Notes: generated by a model from the letters alone, not told the origin. A stretch of 7,740 bases of DNA from an uncultured Collinsella sp. (GCA_934643435.1 CAKUCJ010000054.1:1-7740); one strand, 5' to 3'; positions 1 to 6,379 are shown, numbered from the stretch's first letter. Translations and numbers: made by a program.

Positions 1-70
1 GTCTCTTTTATGTTTCCTTTAGCCGCTGCTGCCTAGGATGGGGGTTAGTCGGCAGGAAGGGAGCATCTAT

Positions 71-1639
71 ATGGACGACGCGAGCGAGCGCGCAATCGAA
101 GAGGACATGCTCGATCAGTTCAACTATTTTGATGATGAGGACGAGGAATTGACCGATCGTCGCGAGCCGGCGGCGCTCGATGCTTTCGACCTTGTTGATG
201 AAGGGCCCGACGAGGACGAGGTCGAATCGACGGAACCCCCACAGCCTTCGCACCATGATTCGTTGCTCTCAAGAGTCCCCATGCATCACGGTGTCCGTGC
301 CGGTGCGCTCCATATGAAAACTGACTGGCGTCAGATCGTGACCGCGGGCGATGAGCTTGCCGTCGATGCACCACTTACCGACAAATCGTCCATCATCTGC
401 CGCACCGGTATGCTTATGCTCGCGAGCGGAACGGGTGCCTGGCGCGTGCGCGATACCATGAATCGTGTTGCTGCCGTACTTGGCGTCACGATTCACGTCG
501 ACCTGAGTCTCCTGTCGTTTGAGTGCACCTGCATCGAAGGCGGCCACTGCTTTAACGAGGTCGTCAGCCTGCCCACAACGGGTGTCAATACCCATCGCAT
601 TTGGATGATGGAGAGCTTCCTCAAGGAAATCGAGACATATGGCCGCCGTTTTACGGTGCATGAGTATCACGAGATGCTCAAGACCGTTGAGAGTTCAAAA
701 CCTGATTACGCGTCTTTGCAACAGGGCCTTGCGGCGGCCTGCGCCTGTGGCGCCTTTGTCTTTTTACTTGGTGGCGGTCCCATTGAGATGGCCTGTGCGT
801 TCGTGGGCGCTGGTGTCGGCAACTTTGCTCGCTCCCATATTCTCAAGCAGGGCCTTGGCCAGTTTAGCGCGCTGACGATCGGCGTTGCACTCGCTTGCGT
901 CTCGTATCTGCTGGCATTGCTCGGCCTTGGCCAGGTCATACCGGGGGCAATGTCGCACCAAGAAGGCTATATCGGCGCCATGCTCTTTGTGATTCCCGGC
1001 TTTCCCCTCATTACGGCAGGCCTCGACATCGCTAAGCTCGACATGCGAAGCGGTATCGAGCGTCTTTCGTATGCTGTGTCGATTATTGTGATGGCGACCC
1101 TCGTAGGTTGGATGGTTGCCGAGTGTGTGGGACTGGCGCCGGATGACTTCGCCCCGCTCGGGCTCTCACCGCTGGCTCTTACACTTTTGCGTGTGGTGAT
1201 GAGCTTTGTCGGAGTATTTGGCTTCTCGGTTATGTTCAACAGTCCGGTAAAGATGGCAGCGGCGGCAGGGCTCATCGGCGCCGTGTCTAATACCTTGCGC
1301 CTTACGCTCGTCGATGCGCCGACGCTGCTTCCCTTCTTGGGCCTGAGTGCGGGCATGCCTCCCGAGGCGGCTGCGTTTATCGGCGCGTTGGTATCGGGGC
1401 TGCTCGCGAGCTTAGCCGAAATCAAGCTCACCTACCCACGCATCGCCCTCACGGTGCCATCGATTGTCATTATGGTGCCGGGCTTGTATCTGTATCGCTC
1501 GATGTATTACATGTGCACCTTCGACACGGTCAATATGCTCGGCTGGTTTGTGCGTGCGGTGCTCATCGTGGCGTTTTTGCCCGTTGGCCTGGGGGTGGCG
1601 CGTACGCTCACCGATCCTCGCTGGCGCCACACCAGCTAA
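71..1639 (+). CDS. ThrE-like threonine/serine exporter family protein
   Basis: Predicted inner-membrane protein of 522 residues resembling the threonine/serine exporter (ThrE) family, which in actinobacteria exports these amino acids by proton exchange. The substrate here is inferred. The start at 71 is preferred over the in-frame ATG at 38 because AGGAAGGGAG (54-63) lies 7 bases before it. Residues 1-60 are strikingly acidic and probably disordered. A soluble ThrE N-terminal (DUF1212) region follows at about 105-210, with the pattern MLMLASGTGAWRVRDTMNRV near 114-133. Hydrophobic segments then run from about 216 to 348, including the family-like stretch VIPGFPLITAGLDI (307-320), and from about 365 to 512, the ThrE_2/DUF3815-like half with PSIVIMVPGLYLYRS (463-477). 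Both halves are therefore fused in one chain, as in actinobacterial ThrE, rather than split into two subunits. It appears to be monocistronic within the window; its promoter lies before or at the left edge. Family assignment is fairly sure, substrate is not. Confidence 0.85.
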   Translation: MDDASERAIEEDMLDQFNYFDDEDEELTDRREPAALDAFDLVDEGPDEDEVESTEPPQPSHHDSLLSRVPMHHGVRAGALHMKTDWRQIVTAGDELAVDAPLTDKSSIICRTGMLMLASGTGAWRVRDTMNRVAAVLGVTIHVDLSLLSFECTCIEGGHCFNEVVSLPTTGVNTHRIWMMESFLKEIETYGRRFTVHEYHEMLKTVESSKPDYASLQQGLAAACACGAFVFLLGGGPIEMACAFVGAGVGNFARSHILKQGLGQFSALTIGVALACVSYLLALLGLGQVIPGAMSHQEGYIGAMLFVIPGFPLITAGLDIAKLDMRSGIERLSYAVSIIVMATLVGWMVAECVGLAPDDFAPLGLSPLALTLLRVVMSFVGVFGFSVMFNSPVKMAAAAGLIGAVSNTLRLTLVDAPTLLPFLGLSAGMPPEAAAFIGALVSGLLASLAEIKLTYPRIALTVPSIVIMVPGLYLYRSMYYMCTFDTVNMLGWFVRAVLIVAFLPVGLGVARTLTDPRWRHTS

Positions 1640-1672
1640 TTGGTGCAAGGGGGACAGGTTACTTTGCACCAA
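1640..1672. repeat. Short palindromic hairpin with GGACAGGTTACT loop (REP-like)
   Basis: TTGGTGCAA (1640-1648) and its exact reverse complement TTGCACCAA (1664-1672) enclose a 15-base spacer containing GGACAGGTTACT. With a G-U and a G-C pair inside, the stem reaches 11 pairs. It starts on the base after the ThrE-like stop codon. There is no T-run after it, so it is not a standard intrinsic terminator. The octamer ATTGGTGC (1639-1646) recurs at 1760-1767, which may mark the ends of a composite repeat. From memory, hairpins with a GGGACAGGTT core are common intergenic repeats in many bacteria, some linked to REP-associated Y1 transposases; that link is inference. Confidence 0.6.
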
Positions 1673-1675
1673 ATG

Positions 1676-1742
1676 AGTTGCGGTGAAATAGGGACTGAAT
1701 TGCTGCTTAGAGGGTCAAAACAGTCCGTATTCCACCGCAACT
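1676..1742. repeat. 22-bp near-perfect inverted repeat
   Basis: The left arm is 1676-1697 (begins AGTTGCGGTG, ends GGGACTG) and the right arm is 1721-1742 (begins CAGTCC, ends CACCGCAACT). Twenty of 22 positions pair; the exceptions are an A-C and a G-G mismatch. The spacer is 23 bases (1698-1720). No T-run follows, and no translated product in the stretch is convincing. It lies three bases after the previous hairpin, so the two together look like a mobile or repeated intergenic element of the REPIN or MITE kind, or a structured RNA. The sequence alone does not decide between these. Confidence 0.65.
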
Positions 1743-1793
1743 TATGGGGTCGGGGGATTATTGGTGCCCTGCATCTTCATAAACTCAACGCTT

Positions 1794-1813
1794 ACGAAGC
1801 GCATGCGTTTCGT
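1794..1813. promoter_or_regulatory. 20-bp palindrome, candidate operator, beside a weak promoter-like site
   Basis: ACGAAGCGCATGCGTTTCGT is symmetric about GCATGC except for one position in each half (G against T). On its left is TTACGA (1792-1797) and on its right TGCTAGGCT, a weak extended -10-like match (hexamer 1816-1821), with an 18-base spacer. If that promoter is real, the palindrome fills its spacer and would be a repressor or MerR-type activator site for the DUF2798-like gene. The promoter match is poor; the palindrome itself is clear. Confidence 0.35.
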
Positions 1814-1857
1814 GCTAGGCTGGTTCCACCACATAAGTAGTCGCAGACGCACGTACC

Positions 1858-1909
1858 ACGGGCGGGCGAGATGAAGTCCCAACAGCTCCATCTTGCCCGC
1901 CCGTTTTTT
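1858..1909 (+). terminator. Strong intrinsic terminator, possibly an attenuator for the next gene
   Basis: A 16-pair stem is formed by 1858-1873 (ACGGGCGGGCGAGATG) and 1889-1904 (CATCTTGCCCGCCCGT), with one G-U pair and a 15-base loop, followed by six T (1904-1909). This is a textbook rho-independent terminator on the + strand. It could end the ThrE-like transcript, more than 200 bases after its stop codon. Only 41 bases separate it from the ATG at 1951, and they hold no AT-rich -10 site. It may therefore lie inside the leader of the DUF2798-like gene. ACCACG (1855-1860) can pair with CGTGGT (1911-1916) across it and shares three bases with the terminator stem. Confidence 0.85.
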
Positions 1910-1950
1910 GCGTGGTGCCGTGGCACAACACAGAGAGGAATCTGCCCTTT

Positions 1951-2544
1951 ATGCCTATCAACAAACGAGAGAGCCTGCTGTTCACCTTTATCATGTGCTT
2001 TTGCATGGTGCTCTGGATGAGCATCTATAACGTCGCCCTGCAGCACGGGGCCATCAACGGCGAGGTTATCGCCGCCGCGTGGCTCGGCTTCCCCGTTGCC
2101 TATATCTTTGCCATGTGCTGCGACTGGTTCTTTGCCAGCTCGCTCGCCAAAGGCTTTGCCTTTAAGTTCCTGGTCACCCCGGGCAAGAGCTCGCCGCGCG
2201 CCATGACGCTCGCCATTAGCTCCTGCATGGTCGTCCCCATGGTCATCATCATGTCGCTCTACGGTGCGTGCGAGGGCACGTTCCATATGCCTGGTGGCCC
2301 GCTTGCCAACCTGTCGATGGTACCGATGATGTGGCTCATCAACATTCCGCGCAACTTTGTCATGGCTCTGCCCTGGAACCTGCTGGTTGCCGGCCCGGTT
2401 GCCCGTTTTGTCTTCCGCCGTGCCTTCCCCATGGGCACGGTTTTTGAGGAACAGCATATGGAACTCGTGCGGATGCCGGGCGCTCCCGCCGCCGATGCCG
2501 CCGGCGACGTTGCCGAGGGTATGGACATCGAGCCCGCCTGCTAG
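1951..2544 (+). CDS. DUF2798-like small polytopic membrane protein
   Basis: A 197-residue integral membrane protein of unknown function. ATG 1951 is chosen over the upstream in-frame GTG at 1912 because GAGAGGAA (1933-1940) precedes it at about 10 bases, and the protein then begins MPINKRESLLFTFIM, a typical DUF2798 opening. Hydrophobic segments lie near residues 8-30, 38-62, 84-104 and 120-153. The two halves look alike: MSIYN (23-27) matches MSLYG (101-105), and the segment ending AKGFAFKFL (66-74) matches the one ending VARFVFRRAF (150-159). This suggests a duplicated two-helix unit. The tail (172-197) is polar and rich in Ala, Asp and Glu. It is longer than the DUF2798 proteins I recall, mainly because of this tail. 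No catalytic or binding motif is visible. It is probably transcribed alone, and expression may depend on read-through of the terminator just upstream. Confidence 0.75.
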   Translation: MPINKRESLLFTFIMCFCMVLWMSIYNVALQHGAINGEVIAAAWLGFPVAYIFAMCCDWFFASSLAKGFAFKFLVTPGKSSPRAMTLAISSCMVVPMVIIMSLYGACEGTFHMPGGPLANLSMVPMMWLINIPRNFVMALPWNLLVAGPVARFVFRRAFPMGTVFEEQHMELVRMPGAPAADAAGDVAEGMDIEPAC

Positions 2545-2593
2545 ATAGCAACTCAAAACCAAACCGCCAAACGGACCAGAGCGATTCCTTTTT

Positions 2594-2617
2594 TGTAGAC
2601 GTTGTCGCGCGGCTACA
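2594..2617. promoter_or_regulatory. Imperfect dyad upstream of clpC
   Basis: The arms TGTAGACG (2594-2601) and CGGCTACA (2610-2617) match in seven of eight positions across an 8-base centre. The site lies 27 bases before the proposed -10 of clpC. Actinobacterial clp genes are commonly controlled by ClgR or by HspR, but I cannot match this dyad to either consensus with certainty. It is offered as a candidate binding site. Confidence 0.35.
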
Positions 2618-2619
2618 GG

Positions 2620-2633
2620 TGGGAAAGGTCCCA
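2620..2633. promoter_or_regulatory. Short dyad in the -35 region of clpC
   Basis: TGGGA (2620-2624) and TCCCA (2629-2633) flank AAGG. It lies where a -35 box would be expected for the -10 at 2644, and no TTGACA-like hexamer is present there. It could be a repressor or activator site, or simply chance; five-base arms are weak evidence. Confidence 0.25.
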
Positions 2634-2643
2634 ACGGTTAACA

Positions 2644-2649
2644 TATACT
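2644..2649 (+). promoter_or_regulatory. Candidate -10 hexamer of the clpC promoter
   Basis: TATACT matches five of six consensus -10 bases and sits 82 bases before the clpC start, in the only AT-rich part of this gap (GTTAACATATACTCCATATG). No good -35 is seen at 16-18 bases upstream, which would fit an activator-dependent or alternative promoter. The predicted leader is about 75 bases. Confidence 0.4.
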
Positions 2650-2670
2650 CCATATGGGTAAAGAGACCAG

Positions 2671-2692
2671 AGCGCTGCCGCGGGGCGGCGCT
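2671..2692 (+). other. 5'-leader hairpin of clpC
   Basis: AGCGCTGCC (2671-2679) pairs with GGCGGCGCT (2684-2692) with one G-U pair and a GCGG loop. It is GC-rich and not followed by a T-run, so it is not a terminator. It lies in the predicted 5' leader, 38 bases before the start codon. It could affect mRNA stability or translation; no known RNA element is recognised. Confidence 0.4.
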
Positions 2693-2730
2693 TTGCGTTT
2701 GAAAAACTAGCTCGTCTAAGAGGAACTAGC

Positions 2731-5373
2731 ATGTTAGACCGTTTTACCGATCGCGCGCGCAAGGTCATGTCCATGGCCAAGCAGGAGGCGCTCGATCTTC
2801 ACTCAAATAAGGTGGGCACCGAGCATCTGCTGCTCGCGCTTGCCAAGGAGGACGAGGGCATCGCCGCCGAGGCGCTGCGCTCGCTCGATATCTCCTACGA
2901 CGACATCATGGACACCCTCAAAGAGGTCCAGACCACGGTTCCCGAGCCCAGCGAAGAGACCGAGGCGGCCAAGCTCGCCTTTACGCCGCTCGTCATCAGC
3001 GTGATGGAGCGTTCCTTCCGCGTGGCGCGCGAGAACAACCAGACCTATGTGTCGACCGAGCACCTGCTCATCGGCATCGTCGAAGAGGGCAACGGCATGG
3101 CCATGGACATCCTCATGCGCCTGGGTGTGTCGTCCGCCTCCATCAAAAAGGCTATCGAGAAACTCACCGCCAAGGACCAGGACAAGAAGCGTCCGCTCGC
3201 CGGCGCCGGTGCCGGGCGTCCCGGTGCGGGCCTGCCGTTCTTTAGCGGCTCGGATGCCTCTCAGCAAAAGGGGAGTGGCACCGATACGCTTAAGCAGTTC
3301 GCGACCAACCTCACGCAGAAGGCGCGCGACGGCGAGCTCGACCCTGTAATTGGTCGCGAAAAGGAAGTCCAGCGCATGATGGAGATCCTTTCGCGCCGCA
3401 CCAAGAACAACCCGCTCATTCTGGGCGACCCCGGCGTGGGCAAGACGGCCATCGTCGAGGGCCTGGCTCAGCAGATTGCAGCCGGCAACGTGCCCGAGAA
3501 CCTCATGAACCAGAATATCTGGACGCTCGACCTGCCGGGCCTGGTCGCCGGTGCCAAGTATCGCGGTGAGTTCGAGGAGCGCCTTAAGAACGTGATCCAG
3601 GAGGCCACCGACGCCGACGACGTCATCTTGTTTATCGACGAGATGCACACCATCATCGGTGCCGGTTCTGCCGAGGGTTCTATCGACGCGAGCTCCATGC
3701 TCAAGCCCGTGCTCGCACGTGGTGCCTTCCAGATTATCGGTGCCACCACGGCCGAGGAATTCCGCAAGTACCTCACCAAGGATCCGGCCTTTGAGCGTCG
3801 CTTCCAGACGATTGATGTGGAGGAGCCGAGCGTCGAGGACACGGTCAAGATCCTGACCGCGCTCAAGCCGCGCTACGAGGAGCACCACCACGTGCGCTAC
3901 ACGCAAGGTGCCATCGAGGCCGCCGCGAACCTCTCCAACCGCTACATCCAGGACCGTTTCCTGCCCGATAAGGCCATCGACCTCATCGACGAGGCCGGTG
4001 CCCGCGCCCGCATTGCCGCCAACCGCGCGCCCGAGCCCGTGCGCGAGGCCGAGCATCGCGTGGAGGAGCTCAAGGCCGCCGCACAGGAGGCCACCGAGAG
4101 CGACGACATGAACAAGGCCGCCGAGATCACCGAGCAGCAGAAGGCTGCCGAGATTGAGCTCGCCGAGGCCAAGGCCGCTTGGACGGCTGAGCTCGATGCC
4201 AGCCCGCTCACCATTGACGTGAGCCAGATTGCCGACATCGTGTCCGTGACTTCGGGCGTGCCGGTGTCCTCGCTTACCGAGAGCGAGAGCCGTCGTCTGC
4301 TGCAGGCCGAAAGCGTGCTCAAGACGCGCATCATCGGTCAGGACGAGGCTGTCGAGGCCGTTGCCAAGGCCGTGCGCCGCAGCCGCTCGCCGCTCAAGGA
4401 CCCGCGTCGCCCCGGCGGCAGCTTTATCTTCCTGGGCCCCACCGGCACGGGCAAGACCGAGCTCGCCAAGACACTTGCCGAGTACCTCTTTGGCAGCAAG
4501 GATGCGCTCATCAGCTTCGACATGTCGGAGTTCGGCAGCGAGTTCGAGGTCTCCAAGCTCATCGGTAGCCCTCCGGGTTATGTGGGCCACGACGAGGGCG
4601 GCCAGCTCACCAAGGCTGTGCGTCGTCACCCGTACTCGGTCGTGCTGTTCGACGAGATCGAGAAGGCGCACCCCGACATCTTCAACATCCTGCTGCAGGT
4701 GCTGGAGGAGGGCCGCCTGACCGATAGCCAGGGCAAGACGGTCGACTTCCGCAACACCGTGATCATCATGACGTCCAACGTGGGTGCCCGCGAGATCGCG
4801 CAGGATGCGAGCGTCGGCTTTGGCACCACGGGCGAGCAGGGTCTCACGTCGAGTGAGATCAAGGGCCGTGCGATGGGCGAACTCAAGCGCCTGTTCCGTC
4901 CCGAACTGCTCAACCGTATCGACGACATCGTGGTGTTCCAGAAGCTTTCGGGCGAGAACCTGACCAGGATCGCGCACCTGTTGGTGGACGACCTGCGTCA
5001 GCGCCTGATTGCCAACGGTATGAACATCAAGCTCACCGATGCGGCTTACGACAAGATCGTGGCCGAGGGCACCGACCTTACCAACGGTGCACGTCCGTTG
5101 CGCCGCGCTATCCAAAAGCTCATTGAGGACCCGCTGTCCGAGGAGTTGCTGGCCGGCGAGTGGGGCGAGGGCGATACCGTTCTGTGCGACGTGGCCGATG
5201 GCAAGTTTGTCTTTAGCCACGGCACGGGCGAGATTCCGGCACCGCGTCCGGCGGGCACGCTCGGTGGCGATACCGCTCCGGCGGCACCGCACACCGGCAA
5301 CGCCGCGCCCGTGAGCGGCGGCGTGAGCTCGGGCCCCGGCGGCATGATGCAAGCCGGCTCCGGCGCGCTGTAG
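2731..5373 (+). CDS. clpC: ClpC-type ATP-dependent Clp protease ATP-binding subunit
   Basis: Cytosolic AAA+ unfoldase of 880 residues that unfolds substrates and feeds them to ClpP. The start at 2731 follows AAGAGGAA (2718-2725). Domains: a Clp N-domain repeat pair (about 1-150, opening [13 protein letters not shown]), a Gly/Pro-rich linker (about 155-180), AAA+ D1 with Walker A GDPGVGKT (232-239), Walker B FIDE (301-304) and arginines near 356-357, a short coiled-coil middle domain (about 435-485) of ClpC rather than ClpB size, and D2 with Walker A GPTGTGKT (569-576) and Walker [14 protein letters not shown] (D641, E642). The tripeptide VGF (695-697) stands at the ClpP-docking loop, which ClpB lacks, so a proteolytic partner is expected. 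The last 50 residues (831-880) form a Pro/Gly/Ala-rich tail. B. subtilis ClpC has about 810 residues; the excess is linker and tail. No ctsR or mcsAB is adjacent, as is usual in actinobacteria. All key residues are intact. Confidence 0.97.
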   Translation: MLDRFTDRARKVMSMAKQEALDLHSNKVGTEHLLLALAKEDEGIAAEALRSLDISYDDIMDTLKEVQTTVPEPSEETEAAKLAFTPLVISVMERSFRVARENNQTYVSTEHLLIGIVEEGNGMAMDILMRLGVSSASIKKAIEKLTAKDQDKKRPLAGAGAGRPGAGLPFFSGSDASQQKGSGTDTLKQFATNLTQKARDGELDPVIGREKEVQRMMEILSRRTKNNPLILGDPGVGKTAIVEGLAQQIAAGNVPENLMNQNIWTLDLPGLVAGAKYRGEFEERLKNVIQEATDADDVILFIDEMHTIIGAGSAEGSIDASSMLKPVLARGAFQIIGATTAEEFRKYLTKDPAFERRFQTIDVEEPSVEDTVKILTALKPRYEEHHHVRYTQGAIEAAANLSNRYIQDRFLPDKAIDLIDEAGARARIAANRAPEPVREAEHRVEELKAAAQEATESDDMNKAAEITEQQKAAEIELAEAKAAWTAELDASPLTIDVSQIADIVSVTSGVPVSSLTESESRRLLQAESVLKTRIIGQDEAVEAVAKAVRRSRSPLKDPRRPGGSFIFLGPTGTGKTELAKTLAEYLFGSKDALISFDMSEFGSEFEVSKLIGSPPGYVGHDEGGQLTKAVRRHPYSVVLFDEIEKAHPDIFNILLQVLEEGRLTDSQGKTVDFRNTVIIMTSNVGAREIAQDASVGFGTTGEQGLTSSEIKGRAMGELKRLFRPELLNRIDDIVVFQKLSGENLTRIAHLLVDDLRQRLIANGMNIKLTDAAYDKIVAEGTDLTNGARPLRRAIQKLIEDPLSEELLAGEWGEGDTVLCDVADGKFVFSHGTGEIPAPRPAGTLGGDTAPAAPHTGNAAPVSGGVSSGPGGMMQAGSGAL

Positions 5374-5393
5374 GGATTGAGCATAACCTTGCA

Positions 5394-5430
5394 AGATAGG
5401 GGCGTTTCCGATGAGGAAGCGCCCCTATTT
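5394..5430 (+). terminator. Intrinsic terminator after clpC
   Basis: A 14-pair stem is formed by 5396-5409 (ATAGGGGCGTTTCC) and 5415-5428 (GGAAGCGCCCCTAT), with one G-U pair and loop GATGA, 22 bases after the clpC stop codon. The following T-tract is short (TTT, 5428-5430), so termination may be incomplete. It separates clpC from the toxin-antitoxin promoter. Confidence 0.8.
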
Positions 5431-5433
5431 CCA

Positions 5434-5464
5434 TTGAAATGCGCTCATATCACCGTGCTATACT
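5434..5464 (+). promoter_or_regulatory. Promoter of the toxin-antitoxin operon
   Basis: TTGAAA (5434-5439) as -35 and TATACT (5459-5464) as -10, the latter preceded by TGC to give an extended -10 (TGCTATACT). The spacer is 19 bases, longer than ideal, which the extended -10 can offset. Transcription would begin near 5471, leaving a short leader to the antitoxin ATG at 5498. Confidence 0.6.
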
Positions 5465-5486
5465 AAATTCAAAGATACGTATAGCA
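5456..5486. promoter_or_regulatory. Inverted-repeat operator over the toxin-antitoxin promoter
   Basis: TGCTATAC (5456-5463) and GTATAGCA (5479-5486) form a perfect 8-bp inverted repeat with a 15-base spacer. It covers the -10 box and ends just before the ribosome binding site. The half-sites are 23 bases apart, about two helical turns, so both would face the same side of the DNA. The right half also contains the palindrome ATACGTAT (5475-5482). Autoregulation by a ribbon-helix-helix antitoxin, alone or with its toxin, is the usual arrangement in such operons. Confidence 0.55.
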
Positions 5487-5497
5487 GAGGAGCTGAT

Positions 5498-5857
5498 ATG
5501 CCTACATCGATGCTCGACACACGGCCGATTCAGATGAATGTGCGCATAGATCGCCAGCTCAAAGAGGCTGGAGACGCCGTACTGGCGCATCTCGGCATGA
5601 CGCCGTCGCAGGCCGTTCGGGCGCTTTGGGAGTATCTGGTCGTTAACGGACGAATGCCCCCAAGATCGGGAGCAGCGGCTTCGAGTTCTGACATGGCGGT
5701 GACTGCGTCGATGGAATCGAGGGCTGTGCAGGGCAGCCACATCGTGCGCGATGCATGCCTCAAATACGGCATCCCGGTCCCCGAGCTATCGGGTGACTAC
5801 GACGACCTTTATGAGGAGGCCATGGCAGAGCGCTATCCCGAGTGGGTGGAACTATGA
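5498..5857 (+). CDS. RelB/DinJ-like type II antitoxin
   Basis: A 119-residue antitoxin and probable autorepressor. The start at 5498 has GAGGAG (5487-5492) five bases ahead. Residues 11-50 fit a ribbon-helix-helix fold of the RelB/DinJ kind: strand IQMNVRID, helix RQLKEAGDAVLAHLG, then TPSQAVRALWEYLVVNG. A low-complexity Ala/Ser linker (58-73) leads to a C-terminal part (about 80-119) with acidic YDDLYEEAMAERYPEW, the likely toxin-binding segment. At 119 residues it is longer than the usual 80-95. The stop codon overlaps the next start (ATGA, 5854-5857), implying translational coupling with the PIN toxin. RelB/DinJ antitoxins normally partner RelE/YafQ-type toxins, so the pairing is unusual. 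Codon use is less strongly GC-ending than in clpC, hinting at acquisition. The fold call is fairly secure; DNA binding is inferred. Confidence 0.85.
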   Translation: MPTSMLDTRPIQMNVRIDRQLKEAGDAVLAHLGMTPSQAVRALWEYLVVNGRMPPRSGAAASSSDMAVTASMESRAVQGSHIVRDACLKYGIPVPELSGDYDDLYEEAMAERYPEWVEL

Positions 5858-6375
5858 GCACGAACGGCGTCCTCAAGCTGTTAATCGATACCAACGTATG
5901 GATGGATTATTTCTCTGGCAGATCCGACCGTACGGCAAATGTAGTCCGTCTGGTCGAGATTGCTGATGCCTCGGAGCGGATTGTCCTGTTTGCCTCGTCT
6001 CTTTCGGTCAAAGATGTCTCGTATCTTGTCTCGGCGGCGATTAAGCGGGAGAGCCGAAGAAAGACTGCTTCGCTGAGCGATGACGCGATTGCAGCAGCGG
6101 ACGAGACTGCCTGGGCATGCGTTCGGCAAATGCGTGAGCTCGCCCTCATTGCACCGGTCGGAGCAGATGAGGTCTTCGATTCGTTTGTGTTCAAGTACCA
6201 CCACAACGACTTTGAGGACGACCTGATGCTGGGCGTTGCCAATCGTATCGATGCCGACTACGTGGTAACGGAGGATAAAAACCTCATTAGACATACCAAT
6301 GGCGTATGCATTGACGTAGAGCAGGCGCTGAGGTTGGTTGGCGAGGCCAAAGACCCCTCTGTGCAGCCCGTCTAG
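5854..6375 (+). CDS. PIN-domain (VapC-like) toxin ribonuclease
   Basis: A 173-residue PIN-domain protein, predicted to be a metal-dependent endoribonuclease and the toxin of the pair. ATG 5854 overlaps the antitoxin stop by four bases; a GTG four codons upstream (5842) is possible but less likely. Motifs: LLIDTNVWMDYF with the first acidic residue at D12; SLSVKDVSYL with D54 at the position of the second; HNDFEDDLMLGVAN with D119, E121, D122 and D123 for the third; ADYVVTEDKNLIRH with E140/D141 for the fourth. The DFED pattern followed by an A-D-Y-V-V-T strand resembles the PIN_3 subgroup more than classical VapC, whose length is about 130; here an extra helical stretch (about 60-100) is present. 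All acidic positions are filled, so activity is plausible. The RNA target cannot be read from the sequence. Confidence 0.85.
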   Translation: MSTNGVLKLLIDTNVWMDYFSGRSDRTANVVRLVEIADASERIVLFASSLSVKDVSYLVSAAIKRESRRKTASLSDDAIAAADETAWACVRQMRELALIAPVGADEVFDSFVFKYHHNDFEDDLMLGVANRIDADYVVTEDKNLIRHTNGVCIDVEQALRLVGEAKDPSVQPV

Positions 6376-6379
6376 CCTG

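Noticed and set aside
1..36. Possible tail of an upstream gene (frame 1 is open from base 1 to TAG at 34-36)
   Set aside because: Only 11 codons are visible, too few to tell from chance.
1640..1840. 66-codon + strand open frame in the intergenic repeat region
   Set aside because: It begins with an alternative start codon (TTG) inside the REP-like hairpin, has no ribosome binding site and is made up of the inverted-repeat sequence.
2561..2594. Possible terminator after the DUF2798-like gene (T-run at 2589-2594)
   Set aside because: The T-run is real, but only three-base stems such as GGA/TCC can be formed before it.
1792..2634. 280-codon minus-strand open frame across the 1640-1950 gap and the DUF2798-like gene
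   Set aside because: It overlaps a clear + strand gene with a ribosome binding site and crosses the terminator hairpin; its translation is His/Gly/Arg-rich with no domain.
2574..2674. Direct repeat GACCAGAGCG at 2574-2583 and 2665-2674
   Set aside because: Ten bases, two copies, no symmetry or flanking extension; probably coincidence.
2731..5373. Reading the Clp ATPase as ClpB disaggregase
   Set aside because: The middle domain is short and the ClpP-docking VGF is present, both ClpC traits.
2803..5394. 863-codon open frame on the minus strand opposite clpC
   Set aside because: It mirrors clpC almost end to end. In GC-rich genes with C/G-ending codons the antisense frame rarely meets a stop. 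Its translation is a low-information Leu/Arg/Gly/Ala/His mix with no recognisable motif, while clpC shows every family motif.
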